DNA from: Xanthobacteraceae bacterium
GTDB lineage: Bacteria; Pseudomonadota; Alphaproteobacteria; Rhizobiales; Xanthobacteraceae
DNA length: 64,000 nucleotides
Direction: 5' to 3'
Assembly (NCBI GenBank): GCA_029239875.1
Contig: JARBUD010000003.1
Coordinates: forward strand, 157,360-221,359
The position numbers and the translations under genes were made by a program. Shown in pieces: positions 51,686-60,971 of the stretch. The notes beneath the pieces are model-generated. The model had not been told where the DNA came from, searched no databases, and worked only from the letters and a program-made list of their open reading frames with translations. Within the stretch, counting starts at the first letter, position 1. The number at the start of each line of letters is the position of its first letter.

Positions 51686-52039
51686 ATGAGTACCGAGACG
51701 CTGGCTCCGGACGCCGCCGACATGAAGGCGAAGGTCGGCGAGGCCTCCGCCTTCCTCAAGACGCTGGCGAATCCCGACCGGCTGCTGGTGGCTTGTGCGC
51801 TGGTCGATGGCGAGCATTCGGTGGGCGAACTGGAGGACATGCTCGGCATCCGCCAGCCCGGCCTCTCGCAGCAGCTCGCCGGCCTGCGCGCGGCAGGGCT
51901 GATCATCGGCCGCAAGGACGGCAAGCAGGTCTTCTACCGGCTCGCCGATCCGCGCGTGGAAACCTTCATCGCCACCATGCACGGGCTGTTCTGTGCGCCC
52001 GGCGCCGCGCCGGCGAAGGTGCACGAGACCTCGTCATGA
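51686..52039 (+). CDS. bigR: BigR/SqrR-like sulfide-sensing ArsR repressor
   Basis: 117 aa ArsR winged helix: LKTLANPDRLLVACALVDGEHSVGELEDMLGIRQPGLSQQLAGLRAAGLIIGRKDGKQVFYRLADPRV. Two Cys, in LVACALVD and MHGLFCAPG, are placed like the redox pair of BigR/SqrR that forms a polysulfide bridge. Represses the persulfide dioxygenase and YeeE genes until sulfide rises. Overlaps yeeE by 4 bases. Confidence 0.9.
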   Translation: MSTETLAPDAADMKAKVGEASAFLKTLANPDRLLVACALVDGEHSVGELEDMLGIRQPGLSQQLAGLRAAGLIIGRKDGKQVFYRLADPRVETFIATMHGLFCAPGAAPAKVHETSS

Positions 52040-52464
52040 CCGAGTTCACTCCCATCGCCTCGCTTGTCGGCGGCACGCTCATCGGCCTCAGCGCCGCTCT
52101 TCTGCTGCTGCTCGAAGGGCGCATCGCCGGCATCAGCGGCATCGCCGGCCGGCTGCTCCCGCCCTGGCGCGACGGCCTGTTCGCGCAGCGGCTGGCCTTC
52201 ATCACCGGCCTTGTCGCGGCGCCCTTCCTCGTCGCCGCGGTGACGGGAACGCCGGTCATGCAGACCGTCTCCACCAACCTGCCGCTCATGACGGTCGCCG
52301 GGCTGCTGGTCGGCTTCGGCTCGGTCTGGGGGGGCGGCTGCACCTCCGGCCATGGTGTGTGCGGGCTGGCGCGCCTCTCGCCGCGCTCGCTCGTGGCGAC
52401 GCTCGTCTTCATGGGCACGGGCTTCCTGACCGTGCTCGTCATGCGCCACGTGATCGGGGGCTGA
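52036..52464 (+). CDS. YeeE/YedE-family membrane protein, half A
   Basis: 142 aa with about four helices. Motif GGGCTSGHGVCGLARLSPRS carries the conserved Cys thought to pass thiosulfate or sulfide in YeeE. Downstream half B is a separate gene 3 bases on. The pair imports or exports thiosulfate/sulfur for the bigR response. Gene follows bigR with an ATGA overlap. Confidence 0.9.
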   Translation: MTEFTPIASLVGGTLIGLSAALLLLLEGRIAGISGIAGRLLPPWRDGLFAQRLAFITGLVAAPFLVAAVTGTPVMQTVSTNLPLMTVAGLLVGFGSVWGGGCTSGHGVCGLARLSPRSLVATLVFMGTGFLTVLVMRHVIGG

Positions 52465-52467
52465 ACC

Positions 52468-52884
52468 ATGCCGATCCTCGTCAACCTCGCGCTCGGCCTG
52501 CTATTCGGCGTCGGGCTGGTCGTCTCAGGGATGAGCAACCCCGCCAAGGTGCTCAACTTCCTCGATCTCTTCGGCAGCTTCGATCCCTCGCTCGCCTTCG
52601 TCATGGGAGGCGCGGTGATCGTCGCCTTCGTCGGCTTCCGACTGGCGCGGCTGCGGGCGACGCCCGTGCTCGCCCCGGCCTTCCAGCTGCCGACGCGGCG
52701 CGACATCGACACGCGGGTCATCGTCGGGCCGGCGCTGTTCGGCATCGGCTGGGGGCTCGGCGGCTTCTGTCCCGGTCCCGCCTTCACCGCGCTCGGGCTC
52801 GGCGCAGCCGGCACGCTCGTCTTCGTCCCGGCCATGCTGGCGGGCATGTGGGCGGCGCGGCTGCTGGCCGAACGGACAGCCTGA
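52468..52884 (+). CDS. YeeE/YedE-family membrane protein, half B (DUF6691)
   Basis: 138 aa, four helices, with GLVVSGMSNPAKVLNFLDLFGSFDPSL and IGWGLGGFCPGPAFTAL (conserved Cys of the family). Partner of the upstream half A. Last gene of the bigR operon; convergent with the P-type ATPase. Confidence 0.88.
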   Translation: MPILVNLALGLLFGVGLVVSGMSNPAKVLNFLDLFGSFDPSLAFVMGGAVIVAFVGFRLARLRATPVLAPAFQLPTRRDIDTRVIVGPALFGIGWGLGGFCPGPAFTALGLGAAGTLVFVPAMLAGMWAARLLAERTA

Positions 52885-52901
52885 GAGAGGAACCGCGCTG
52901 C

Positions 52902-54794
52902 CTATCGCAGCGCCCGCAGCGCGTTGAGGATCACCGCGACGTCGATCGCCTCCTGCACCAGCGCTCCGGCAATCGGCGGTAGATAGCCGAAGGCGGCCGC
53001 CACCATCGCCACCACCGAAAGGCCGAGCCCTGCCAGGACGCTCTGGAGCGCGATCCGGCGCGTGCGGCGGGCGGTCCGCACGGCGAGGCCGAGATTGCCG
53101 ATCCGGTCGGTCAGCAGCACGATGTCGGCGCTCTCCGCGGACGCCGCCGAGCCGCGCGCGCCCATCGCCACGCCGACATCGGCGCTGGCGAGCGCCGGCG
53201 CATCGTTCACGCCGTCGCCCACCATGAGGACGGGCGCCCGGCCGCGCTCGCGCGCCACAACCTCGACCTTCTGCGCCGGGGTGAGATCGCCATAGGCCTG
53301 GGCGAGGCCCAGCCGGTCGGCGATCGCGTCCACCACGTCCTGGCGGTCGCCGGAAGCGACCACTACCCGGTCGATCCCGGCTTCCTTCAGCATGTCGAGC
53401 GTCGCGGTCGCGTCCGGCCGGATCTCGTCGGCGAGCACGATGATACCCGCGAGCCTCCCGTCCACGCCGACGGCGACGACGACGCTTCCTTCCGGCAGCC
53501 CCTCGCGCAGCAGATAAGGATCGCCGCTATCCATGGAATCACGCACGAAGCGGCTGCCGCCGACGACGACGCGACGCCCCTCGACCATGCCCTGAATGCC
53601 GACACCGCCGGTCTCGCGCATCCCGGTCGGCGGGGACAGGGCGAGATGCCGGCGGTGCGCCTCCGCCACCAGCGCCTGGGCGATCACATGGCCGGAAGCC
53701 TGGTCGAGCGAGGCGGCGAGGCGCAGCACCTCGTCGGCCTGCCAGCCTTCCACCGTGCTGATACGGACGATCCGGGCCTCTCCGAAGGTCAGCGTGCCGG
53801 TCTTGTCGAGGAGCGCCGTCCTCACCGTAGCCAGCGCCTCGAGCGCGGCACCGTCCTTCACCAGCACGCCGCTGCGCGCCATGCGGGACATGCCGGATAT
53901 GATCGCGACCGGCAATGCCAGGATCAGCGGACAGGGCGTCGCGACCACGAGCACCGCCAGGGCGCGGATGCGGTCGCCCGTCAGCCACCAGGCGAGGCCC
54001 GCCACCAGCACGGTGAGGAGCAGGAACCAGATCGCGTAGCGATCGGCGATGCGCACGCTCGGCGCCTTGCGCTCCTGCGCCTGCCGCACCAGCCGGACGA
54101 TATGCGCGTAGGTGCTGTCCTGTGCGGGTCGCGTGGCGCGCAGATCGAACGCATCGCCGGCATTGGCGGCGCCGCTGAGCACCTCGTCGCCGGCGCCCAG
54201 CCGAACCGGAAGGCTCTCGCCAGTCAGTGCCGAGCGATCGAGCACCGCGGTTTGCGAGATGAGCGTGCCGTCGACCGGTGCGACATCGCCCCGGCGGACC
54301 AGGATGCGGTCGCCCGGCACGAGCGCCTCGATCGGCACGTTCTCCAGCCGGTTGTCGACATAGCGCGCGGCGGCGCGCGCGACGCGGCCGAGCAGCGCCG
54401 ACATCTCGCCACGCGCGTGGCTCTCGGCATAGGCTTCGAGGAACTGCCCACCCGCATACATCAACGCCACGACATTGCCGGCCAGCGGCTCGCCGAAGGC
54501 CAGCGCGGCCGACATGGAAAGCGCGGCCACCACGTCGAGACCGACGTCCCCGCGCCGCAGGCTGGTGACGATCTCGATCACTAGCCCGGCCAGGATGACC
54601 GATGTGCCCGCGGTCCAGGCCCAGCCGGGCCAGCTGGCGCCGGCTGTCCACCCGGCCAGTCCGACGGCCAGGCTGCCGATGGCGACGACGAGCAGGAAGG
54701 ACCGGGTCAGCGAGATACGCGCCAGCCAACGCGCCTCCCGCCCCGCCCGTGGCGGCTCGCCGGAATCCCCGGCCAGGGACTTCTCGCTGCTCAT
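52902..54794 (-). CDS. P1B-type metal-transporting ATPase with TPCP motif
   Basis: 630 aa. A-domain VDGTLISQTAVLDRSALTGES, membrane metal site VVATPCPLILALPVAI (TPCP instead of CPC/SPC), P-site LDKTGTLT, N-domain SGHVIAQALVAEA (variant of SEHP) and hinge GDGVNDAPAL. No N-terminal HMA or Cys-rich metal domain and no hemerythrin extension. Substrate metal unknown. The start at 54794 (MSSEKSLAGDSGEPP) gives a short cytosolic leader before the first helices. Confidence 0.9.
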   Translation of the reverse strand: MSSEKSLAGDSGEPPRAGREARWLARISLTRSFLLVVAIGSLAVGLAGWTAGASWPGWAWTAGTSVILAGLVIEIVTSLRRGDVGLDVVAALSMSAALAFGEPLAGNVVALMYAGGQFLEAYAESHARGEMSALLGRVARAAARYVDNRLENVPIEALVPGDRILVRRGDVAPVDGTLISQTAVLDRSALTGESLPVRLGAGDEVLSGAANAGDAFDLRATRPAQDSTYAHIVRLVRQAQERKAPSVRIADRYAIWFLLLTVLVAGLAWWLTGDRIRALAVLVVATPCPLILALPVAIISGMSRMARSGVLVKDGAALEALATVRTALLDKTGTLTFGEARIVRISTVEGWQADEVLRLAASLDQASGHVIAQALVAEAHRRHLALSPPTGMRETGGVGIQGMVEGRRVVVGGSRFVRDSMDSGDPYLLREGLPEGSVVVAVGVDGRLAGIIVLADEIRPDATATLDMLKEAGIDRVVVASGDRQDVVDAIADRLGLAQAYGDLTPAQKVEVVARERGRAPVLMVGDGVNDAPALASADVGVAMGARGSAASAESADIVLLTDRIGNLGLAVRTARRTRRIALQSVLAGLGLSVVAMVAAAFGYLPPIAGALVQEAIDVAVILNALRALR

Positions 54795-55304
54795 GTCGTC
54801 ACGCCACCAGACAATGGAATGATTCAAAGGTGATCTTCCATGTCCCGCCCCCTTACGGCAACGCCCGTTACAACTCGCCAGAATGCCCCCGCGTGGATCG
54901 CCTCTCGTTCCGGCCCGGGCCGCGCGCAGCCGTGCGCGCACTTTTGTGCACCGCAACCTGACGGCACGCTGCAGCTATAATACCCGTACTGGATGTAGTA
55001 GTTGCGGTTTGTAGCCGCGGCCAGCACCAGCTTAGTCCTGCTGCGCGTCCTCGACGCGGAGTCGAGTTCCCTCGACGGGAAATCAACCAGTCCGCGCATG
55101 ACCTGAGGCGGAAGGGCGTTGTCGACGCCTTTATTTCCCGATTTCGACGCTGCTCATCCGCAATATTTTATCGAGCTGCCACGAGGGAACCGGAATAGTT
55201 TCTGGCCCTCACGCCGCTCCCCGCGCCTAATGGGAGGTGAACTGCCTTCGCGCCGTCATGCGCCGGGCAGGGTTACCCTCACCTCACCCCTATGGAGCGA
55301 GACT
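54795..55304. other. 510-base noncoding region upstream of rpfF and the ATPase
   Basis: Divergent intergenic region. No gene is supported, though a minus-strand frame with seven Cys around 54920-55020 looks like a possible remnant. A GGAGCGA ribosome site precedes rpfF at 55305. Promoters for both genes should lie here. Confidence 0.5.
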
Positions 55305-56267
55305 ATGTCTTTGATATCATTCAATAATGAAGCCGCCCAGGCCGACACTGCCCTCGGCGGCAGCCGCCTGGCTCAGGAGAAGGCCATACGCACGATCCAC
55401 GCCAGCGGCTACGACAACCTTCGACTGGATATAGATACCATCAATGCCATCTGCTGGTGCTTCATGCGACCGGTCGGCAAGCCGTCCTACACGCATGAGT
55501 TGATGGGCGACATCAGCCGGCTCCAGGCGGCAATCACCCGCGGCTTCGCGGAAGTGCCGGCCGCGGCAACGCCGTTCTCCTGGTTCGTCATGGCCTCCGA
55601 CGTACCGGGAATCTACAATCTCGGCGGCGACCTCGGCCATTTCGCCGAACGCATCCGCACCCGCGACCTCGCCGCGATGCGCCATTACGGCCATGTCGCC
55701 GTCACGGCGATCCATCGCAACGCCGTGGCCTTCGATTCACCGGTGGTGACGATGGCCCTCGTGCAGGGCGACGCGCTGGGCGGCGGCTTCGAGCACGCCC
55801 TCTCCTTCGACCTCATCGTGGCGGAACGCAGCGCGAAGATGGGCTTGCCGGAGATTCTGTTCAACATGTTCCCCGGCATGGGCGCCTACAGCTTCCTGTC
55901 GCGGCGGATGGACCGGGCCAAGGCCGAGGCGCTGATCCTTTCCGGCCGGGTCCACACCGCCGAGGAGCTCTACGAGATGGGGGTGGTGGACGTGCTGGCC
56001 GAGGACGGCCAGGGGCAGCAGGCGGCCATCGACTACATCGCCCGGCACAGCCGCAAGCATAATGCCCATCTCGCGGTCTACCGGGCACGCCGCCGCGTGA
56101 ATCCGGTGACGCTGGAGGAGCTGATCGACGTGGTCGACATCTGGGCCGAGGCCGCGCTGAACCTGACGGAGGCGGACCTGCGCAAGATGGACCGGCTCTG
56201 CGCCGCCCAGAACAAGCGCCTGGCCGGCCTGGAAGCTCCCGTGCCGATGCTCACGGCGGCGGAATGA
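55305..56267 (+). CDS. rpfF: DSF synthase RpfF-like crotonase
   Basis: 320 aa. Crotonase fold with an extended N terminus of RpfF type. The two catalytic Glu of diffusible-signal-factor synthases are present as Glu163 (GGGFEHAL) and Glu183 (GLPEILFNMFPGMGAYSF), 20 residues apart as in Xanthomonas RpfF. The oxyanion-hole region is VMASDVPGIYNLGGDLGHF. It should make cis-2-unsaturated fatty acid signals from acyl-ACP. Convergent with the rpfC-like kinase. The start at 55305 follows GGAGCGA. Confidence 0.88.
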   Translation: MSLISFNNEAAQADTALGGSRLAQEKAIRTIHASGYDNLRLDIDTINAICWCFMRPVGKPSYTHELMGDISRLQAAITRGFAEVPAAATPFSWFVMASDVPGIYNLGGDLGHFAERIRTRDLAAMRHYGHVAVTAIHRNAVAFDSPVVTMALVQGDALGGGFEHALSFDLIVAERSAKMGLPEILFNMFPGMGAYSFLSRRMDRAKAEALILSGRVHTAEELYEMGVVDVLAEDGQGQQAAIDYIARHSRKHNAHLAVYRARRRVNPVTLEELIDVVDIWAEAALNLTEADLRKMDRLCAAQNKRLAGLEAPVPMLTAAE

Positions 56268-56316
56268 CGATCCCGTGCCCCCGGTGGCCCTTTCCAGGGG
56301 CTGCCGGGGGCTTGTT

Positions 56317-58818
56317 TCAGCCGGTCCCGTGCAGACGTTCGGAACAGGCCGCCATGGCCGCGCGCGTGCGCATCAGCTCATGGCGCGCCATTCGTTCGAG
56401 TTCGTCGGCGCCGGCACGCAGCTCCTCGGCGCGCAGCTCGCGCCACGGCCCGCACAGGGCGCTGAGGGCGACGGCACCCACATTGGCCGAGCTGCTCTGC
56501 AGCGCATGCGCCTCGTTTCGAAATCCCGCCAGGTCGCCGCGCCGCGCCGTCGCGACGATCCGGCCGACGATCACCTCCGCATCGAGGAGATAATCCTCCA
56601 TCAGCTCGGTCGCAAATTGCGGCCCGCCGAGATGGCGCAGGCTCTCGATGGCCCCCTCGTCCAGCGTCGGCAGCCCGGTGGCGAGCCGCGGCCGGGAAAC
56701 GCTGCGCACTCCGGAGGTGACCGCAGCTTCGCCACCGCGCGCGAGACGATCGATCGCCGCCAGCAGCACGGCGGGCTCCACCGGCTTGATCAGGCAATCG
56801 TCCATGCCGGCATCCCGCCACCGGCTGTCGCGCAGCGCGGTGGCGTCGGCAGTCAGGCCGACGATGGGCAGCCGGTCGTCGCCGGTGGACATCATCCGAT
56901 AGAGCTTGCTGGCCTCCAGCCCGTCCATATCGGGCATGTTGAAGTCCATCAGCACGAGATCGAACGCGTCGGCTGTGTCGGTCAGAAGATCGAGCGCCTG
57001 CTCTCCCGTCTCCGCGACCCGGACCGAGTGGCCGGCCCCCTCGAGGATGCGCAGGAAGACGCGCTGGTTCACCCGGTTGTCGTCGGCGAGGAGCAGGCGG
57101 CGCGGCCGGCGCGGTGCCGCCGGCGAGACGGGAACGGCTTCGCCCGACGACGCGGCGGCGATCCGGCTGGCCAGCGTCATGGCCCGGCGTAGCTCGAGCG
57201 CCGTCGGGCTCGCACCGAGCACGCTGGCATAGCGGCGCCGCATCTCGAGCGACGGCAGGCCCGGGGCGGCCTCGGGATGCAGGAGCAGCGGCTTTGGCGG
57301 CGCGCCCTCGGCGACGGGCGGCAGCAGGGCCAGATTCCGTGTGTCGGGTTCGAACAGCAGTCGGATGGCGCGACCGGCCTGCGGGGGAAACATGCGGGCA
57401 GGTCCGAGCCGGGGATCGGCTATGAACGGATCGATCCGTAGCGTCGCGAGCGCCGACCTTACAGCCGCGAGCCGAGCCGTTTCGCGGCAGACCAGCACCG
57501 CGCCAGCCCGGCCCAACGCGTCCACCTCGGCTAGAGGCTCCTCGCTTGCGGGCACGACCGGGACGTGGAAGCGGAAGGTGCTGCCCCTGCCCGGCGCGCT
57601 GTCGACCGAGATGGCGCCGCCCATGAGGGCCACCAGCCGCCGCGTGATCGCGAGCCCGAGGCCCGTGCCGCCGAACCGGTTGAGGATGCTGGCGTCGGCC
57701 TGGGTGAAGTCCTCGAAGATGCGCTCCTGGTCGCCCTGCGCGATGCCGATGCCGGTGTCGCTCACCTCGATGACCAGCGTGAGCCGCCCGTCCTCCGCCG
57801 GTTCGGCGTCCACCGCCACGGTCACGCCGCCCTGCTGGGTGAACTTCACGGCGTTGCCGACGAGATTGACCAGCGCCTCATGCAGATGCTGGCGGCTGCC
57901 GACGAGGCCGAGCGGCGTGCGCGGCGTCACATGGATGTCGAAGCTCAGCCCGCGTTCGCGCGCCTGCCCTTCCACCAGACGTCGTACGTCCAGAAGCAGC
58001 GCGATCAGGTCGAACGGCTCGTTCGGCACCGGCATGCGGCCGGCCTCGATGCGCGAGAGATCCAGCAGGCCGTCGATGAGCGAGCGCAGCGAACGGGTGG
58101 CGACATCCACCGTCTCTACCATCTCGCGCTGGTCGGTCGCTAGCGGCGTGCCGCGCAGCAGGCCGGTCATGCCGACGATGGCCGTCAGCGGCGTGCGCAG
58201 TTCGTGGCTGACGCTCGCCAGGAACAGGCTCTTGGCCTGGCTCGCCTCCTCGGCCACCTTGGTCGCCGCCGACAGCTTGCGGATCAGCGTTCCGGCATAG
58301 GCCGGCAGGATGACGAGGCCGACCAGCAGCCCGAGCGAAAGATGCCACTGCTCGCGCCAGAACGGCGTCGTCCAGACGACCGCGGCGAAGCACAAGGTGG
58401 CGACGGGTATGGCGGTGAACAGCGAGGCAAGGCCGAAGCGGAAGCCGTTGCCGAAGATCACCCAGAGGTAGATCGGGAAGAACAGCGCGGCGATCTCGCC
58501 GCCCAGATGGAGCTGCCAGGACAGGAAACCGCAATCGAGCAGCAGCGCGAAGATCCGCCGCCCGCGCGACACGCCGGGCCACACCATGATGTGGGCGAGC
58601 ACGCCGAGCGCCAGCGGGATGTAGAGCGCCATCACGTTAAGCGCGTTGTCGACGCCGCCGCTCCGGCGGTTCAGCAGCAGGACGATGACGATGATGAAGG
58701 CGAAGACGAGTCGGTTGAAGCTCATCTCGTGTTCGCTGTCGGGCCGGTTGCGCAGCCGGCTCGCCATCCAGCGGAAAGGCGCGATCATCCGGCCCCGCAG
58801 GGCTGTGTGCTCGGGCAT
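56317..58818 (-). CDS. rpfC: RpfC-like hybrid sensor histidine kinase
   Basis: 833 aa. N-terminal five or so membrane helices with short loops (residues about 30-180, like RpfC sensor), HisKA with FLASVSHELRTPLTAIVGMTG, HATPase_c (NLVGNAVKFTQQGG, DTGIGIAQGDQERIFEDF, GGTGLGLAITRRL), receiver (LLLADDNRVNQR, DFNMPDMDGLEAS, IKPVEP) and a C-terminal Hpt domain (HALQSSSANVGAVALSALC, phospho-His in AHALQSS). It is the predicted DSF receptor. Cotranscribed downstream of the receiver-GGDEF-EAL protein (11-base gap) and convergent with rpfF. Confidence 0.88.
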   Translation of the reverse strand: MPEHTALRGRMIAPFRWMASRLRNRPDSEHEMSFNRLVFAFIIVIVLLLNRRSGGVDNALNVMALYIPLALGVLAHIMVWPGVSRGRRIFALLLDCGFLSWQLHLGGEIAALFFPIYLWVIFGNGFRFGLASLFTAIPVATLCFAAVVWTTPFWREQWHLSLGLLVGLVILPAYAGTLIRKLSAATKVAEEASQAKSLFLASVSHELRTPLTAIVGMTGLLRGTPLATDQREMVETVDVATRSLRSLIDGLLDLSRIEAGRMPVPNEPFDLIALLLDVRRLVEGQARERGLSFDIHVTPRTPLGLVGSRQHLHEALVNLVGNAVKFTQQGGVTVAVDAEPAEDGRLTLVIEVSDTGIGIAQGDQERIFEDFTQADASILNRFGGTGLGLAITRRLVALMGGAISVDSAPGRGSTFRFHVPVVPASEEPLAEVDALGRAGAVLVCRETARLAAVRSALATLRIDPFIADPRLGPARMFPPQAGRAIRLLFEPDTRNLALLPPVAEGAPPKPLLLHPEAAPGLPSLEMRRRYASVLGASPTALELRRAMTLASRIAAASSGEAVPVSPAAPRRPRRLLLADDNRVNQRVFLRILEGAGHSVRVAETGEQALDLLTDTADAFDLVLMDFNMPDMDGLEASKLYRMMSTGDDRLPIVGLTADATALRDSRWRDAGMDDCLIKPVEPAVLLAAIDRLARGGEAAVTSGVRSVSRPRLATGLPTLDEGAIESLRHLGGPQFATELMEDYLLDAEVIVGRIVATARRGDLAGFRNEAHALQSSSANVGAVALSALCGPWRELRAEELRAGADELERMARHELMRTRAAMAACSERLHGTG

Positions 58819-58829
58819 GCCTCGGCCTG

Positions 58830-60971
58830 CTACTTGGCGCTGGCGACGGCGCGCTCGCCGTCCCGCTCCGCCAGCCAGCGGGCGAACACCTCCGCGGGAA
58901 CCGGCGGGCTGAAATAGTAGCCCTGCACCTCGTCGCAGCCTTCCGCGCGAAGAGTTTCCAGCTGCGCCTCCTCCTCCACGCCCTCGGCCACGACCTTCAG
59001 GTTCAGGATGTGGCCGAGATCGATGATGGTCCGCACGATGGCCAGCGCCCGCGGATCGTTGGCAAGATCCTTCACGAAGGACCGGTCGATCTTGAGACGG
59101 TGCAGGGGAAAATTGCGGATGTAGTTGAGCGACGAATAGCCGGTGCCGAAATCGTCCACCGACAGGCTCACCCCCAGCGAGCGCAACAGGTGCATCTGCT
59201 CGGAGACCTTCTCGTCATAGTCGATGAGGATGCCCTCGGTCAGTTCCAGGTCCAGCAGATCGGGCGGGAAGCCGCTGTCGTCGAGGACGTCGCGCACGAG
59301 GTCGCCGACCTGCTGGCGCCGGAACTGGATCGGCGAAAGGTTGACGGCGACACGCAACGGGCCGAGACCCGCCGCCCGCCATTGCGCGCCCTGCCGGCAG
59401 GCCTCCCGCAGCACCCATTCGTTGATCGGCACGATCAGGCCGCTCTCTTCCGCGAGGCTGAGAAAGGCGCCCGGCGCCAGCACGCCGCGTTGCGGATGCG
59501 ACCAGCGTAGCAGCGCTTCCGCGCCGATGACGCCGCCGCGGCGCAGGTCGACCAGAGGCTGGTAGTAGAGGACGAAGTCGCGGCGCTTCAACGCGTCCCG
59601 CAGTTCACCCTCCATCTGCGCCCTCTGGGTGGCCCGCGGCGCCATGTCGGCGGCGAAGAAGCGCACGGTATTGCCGCCCAGCGACTTCGCCAGATACATC
59701 GCCTGGTCGGAGTTGCGCAGCAGCTCGTCGGGATCGGCGCCATCGAGCGGAGCGACGGTGATGCCGATGCTCGCGCCGATCCGGGGCGAAGGCCGATTGT
59801 CGTCCTCGTCGGTCAGCATGTGCAGGATGGCGCGGGCTAGCCGCTCGGCATCCTCCGGCCCGTCTATATCCGGCTGAAGAACCGCGAATTCGTCGCCGCC
59901 GAGCCGCGCCACCGTATGAGTTGGGCCGACAAGACGCGTGAGGCTGTCGGCCACGTTCTGCAGCAGGCGGTCGCCGCGGTGATGGCCGTGGGCGTCGTTG
60001 ATCGCCTTGAAGCGGTCGAGGTCGATGAAGTGCAGCGCGAAATTCTGGTCGCCGCGGCGGCCGCGGGCGAGCTCCCGGCGCAGATGATCGCGCAGCATCA
60101 GCCGGTTCGGCAGCCCGGTCAGGGAATCGTGGCTGGCGAGATATTCGAGACGCTTCTCAGCCTCGCGGCGCTGCGTGATGTCGATCGAGGTGGTGAGGAT
60201 GCTCGTGATCCGGCCCACGCCATCGAAGAGCGGCGCCTTGCTGGTGAGATGGATGCGGCGCTCGCCCGCCGGCGTGGTCACCTCTTCCTCGCGCGGGGGC
60301 AGAGCGTGGCCGGTCCTGAGCACCAACTGATCGAGCCGGCGACTGATGAGAGCGCGCTCTTCCCCCAGCAGGGCCTCGATGGACTGGCCGACGAGTTCGG
60401 CCGGCTGCCTGCCGATGAAGGCGGCCTGCTGCGCGTTGACCAGGACGCAACGACCTTCGAGATCGGCCGCATTGATGAAGGCGGGAACCGTGTCGATAAC
60501 CTGCGCCAGCGCCTCGCGGCTTTCGCGCAGCAGCAGGTCCTTGGCGGTCAGGTTGATTTCCAGCAGTTCCGCCTTCTCGGCGATCAGCAGGTGCTGGGCG
60601 CGCAGCTTCAGCAGGTTCCTCGCGCGGGCGAGGAACTCGACATGGTCGACCGGGCTGAGCAGGAAGTCCGTGGCGCCCGCCTCCAGCGAGGCGACCCTGA
60701 AATTGCGGTCGTCATAGGCGGTGACGACCACGATCGGCACGTCGCGATGCCGCGGCAGCGCGCGTACGGCGCCGACCAGTTCCGCCCCGGTCATCTGCGG
60801 CATCTTGTAATCGGTGATGATCAGGTCGGCGCTGTTATCCGACAGCCAATCCAACGCTTTCCGTCCATTCTCGAACGTCCGTACCCAGACATCCGGTTGA
60901 AGCTGCCGCGCCAGTACCGAGTAGATGCGCCGATTCGTGGAACTGTCGTCGATTATTAGTATTGCGGGCAT
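58830..60971 (-). CDS. Receiver-PAS-GGDEF-EAL c-di-GMP enzyme (RpfG position)
   Basis: 713 aa. Receiver at residues 1-125 (AILIIDDSSTNRR, phospho-Asp in ITDYKMPQM, SPVDHVEFLARARNLLKLR) similar to the RpfG receiver, then a coiled linker and PAS domain (IDTVPAFINAADLEGRCVLVNAQQAAFIG), GGDEF (RLGGDEFAVLQPD) and EAL (IGAEALLRW, ELTEG, DDFGTGYSSLNY). The EAL motif has the catalytic ExL and metal residues. It replaces the HD-GYP phosphodiesterase RpfG as the probable output of the DSF system. First gene of this two-gene operon. Confidence 0.9.
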   Translation of the reverse strand: MPAILIIDDSSTNRRIYSVLARQLQPDVWVRTFENGRKALDWLSDNSADLIITDYKMPQMTGAELVGAVRALPRHRDVPIVVVTAYDDRNFRVASLEAGATDFLLSPVDHVEFLARARNLLKLRAQHLLIAEKAELLEINLTAKDLLLRESREALAQVIDTVPAFINAADLEGRCVLVNAQQAAFIGRQPAELVGQSIEALLGEERALISRRLDQLVLRTGHALPPREEEVTTPAGERRIHLTSKAPLFDGVGRITSILTTSIDITQRREAEKRLEYLASHDSLTGLPNRLMLRDHLRRELARGRRGDQNFALHFIDLDRFKAINDAHGHHRGDRLLQNVADSLTRLVGPTHTVARLGGDEFAVLQPDIDGPEDAERLARAILHMLTDEDDNRPSPRIGASIGITVAPLDGADPDELLRNSDQAMYLAKSLGGNTVRFFAADMAPRATQRAQMEGELRDALKRRDFVLYYQPLVDLRRGGVIGAEALLRWSHPQRGVLAPGAFLSLAEESGLIVPINEWVLREACRQGAQWRAAGLGPLRVAVNLSPIQFRRQQVGDLVRDVLDDSGFPPDLLDLELTEGILIDYDEKVSEQMHLLRSLGVSLSVDDFGTGYSSLNYIRNFPLHRLKIDRSFVKDLANDPRALAIVRTIIDLGHILNLKVVAEGVEEEAQLETLRAEGCDEVQGYYFSPPVPAEVFARWLAERDGERAVASAK

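Noticed and set aside
54824..55099. 91-aa Cys-rich minus-strand frame upstream of rpfF
   Set aside because: No ribosome site or recognisable family, and the composition changes abruptly; treated as noncoding.
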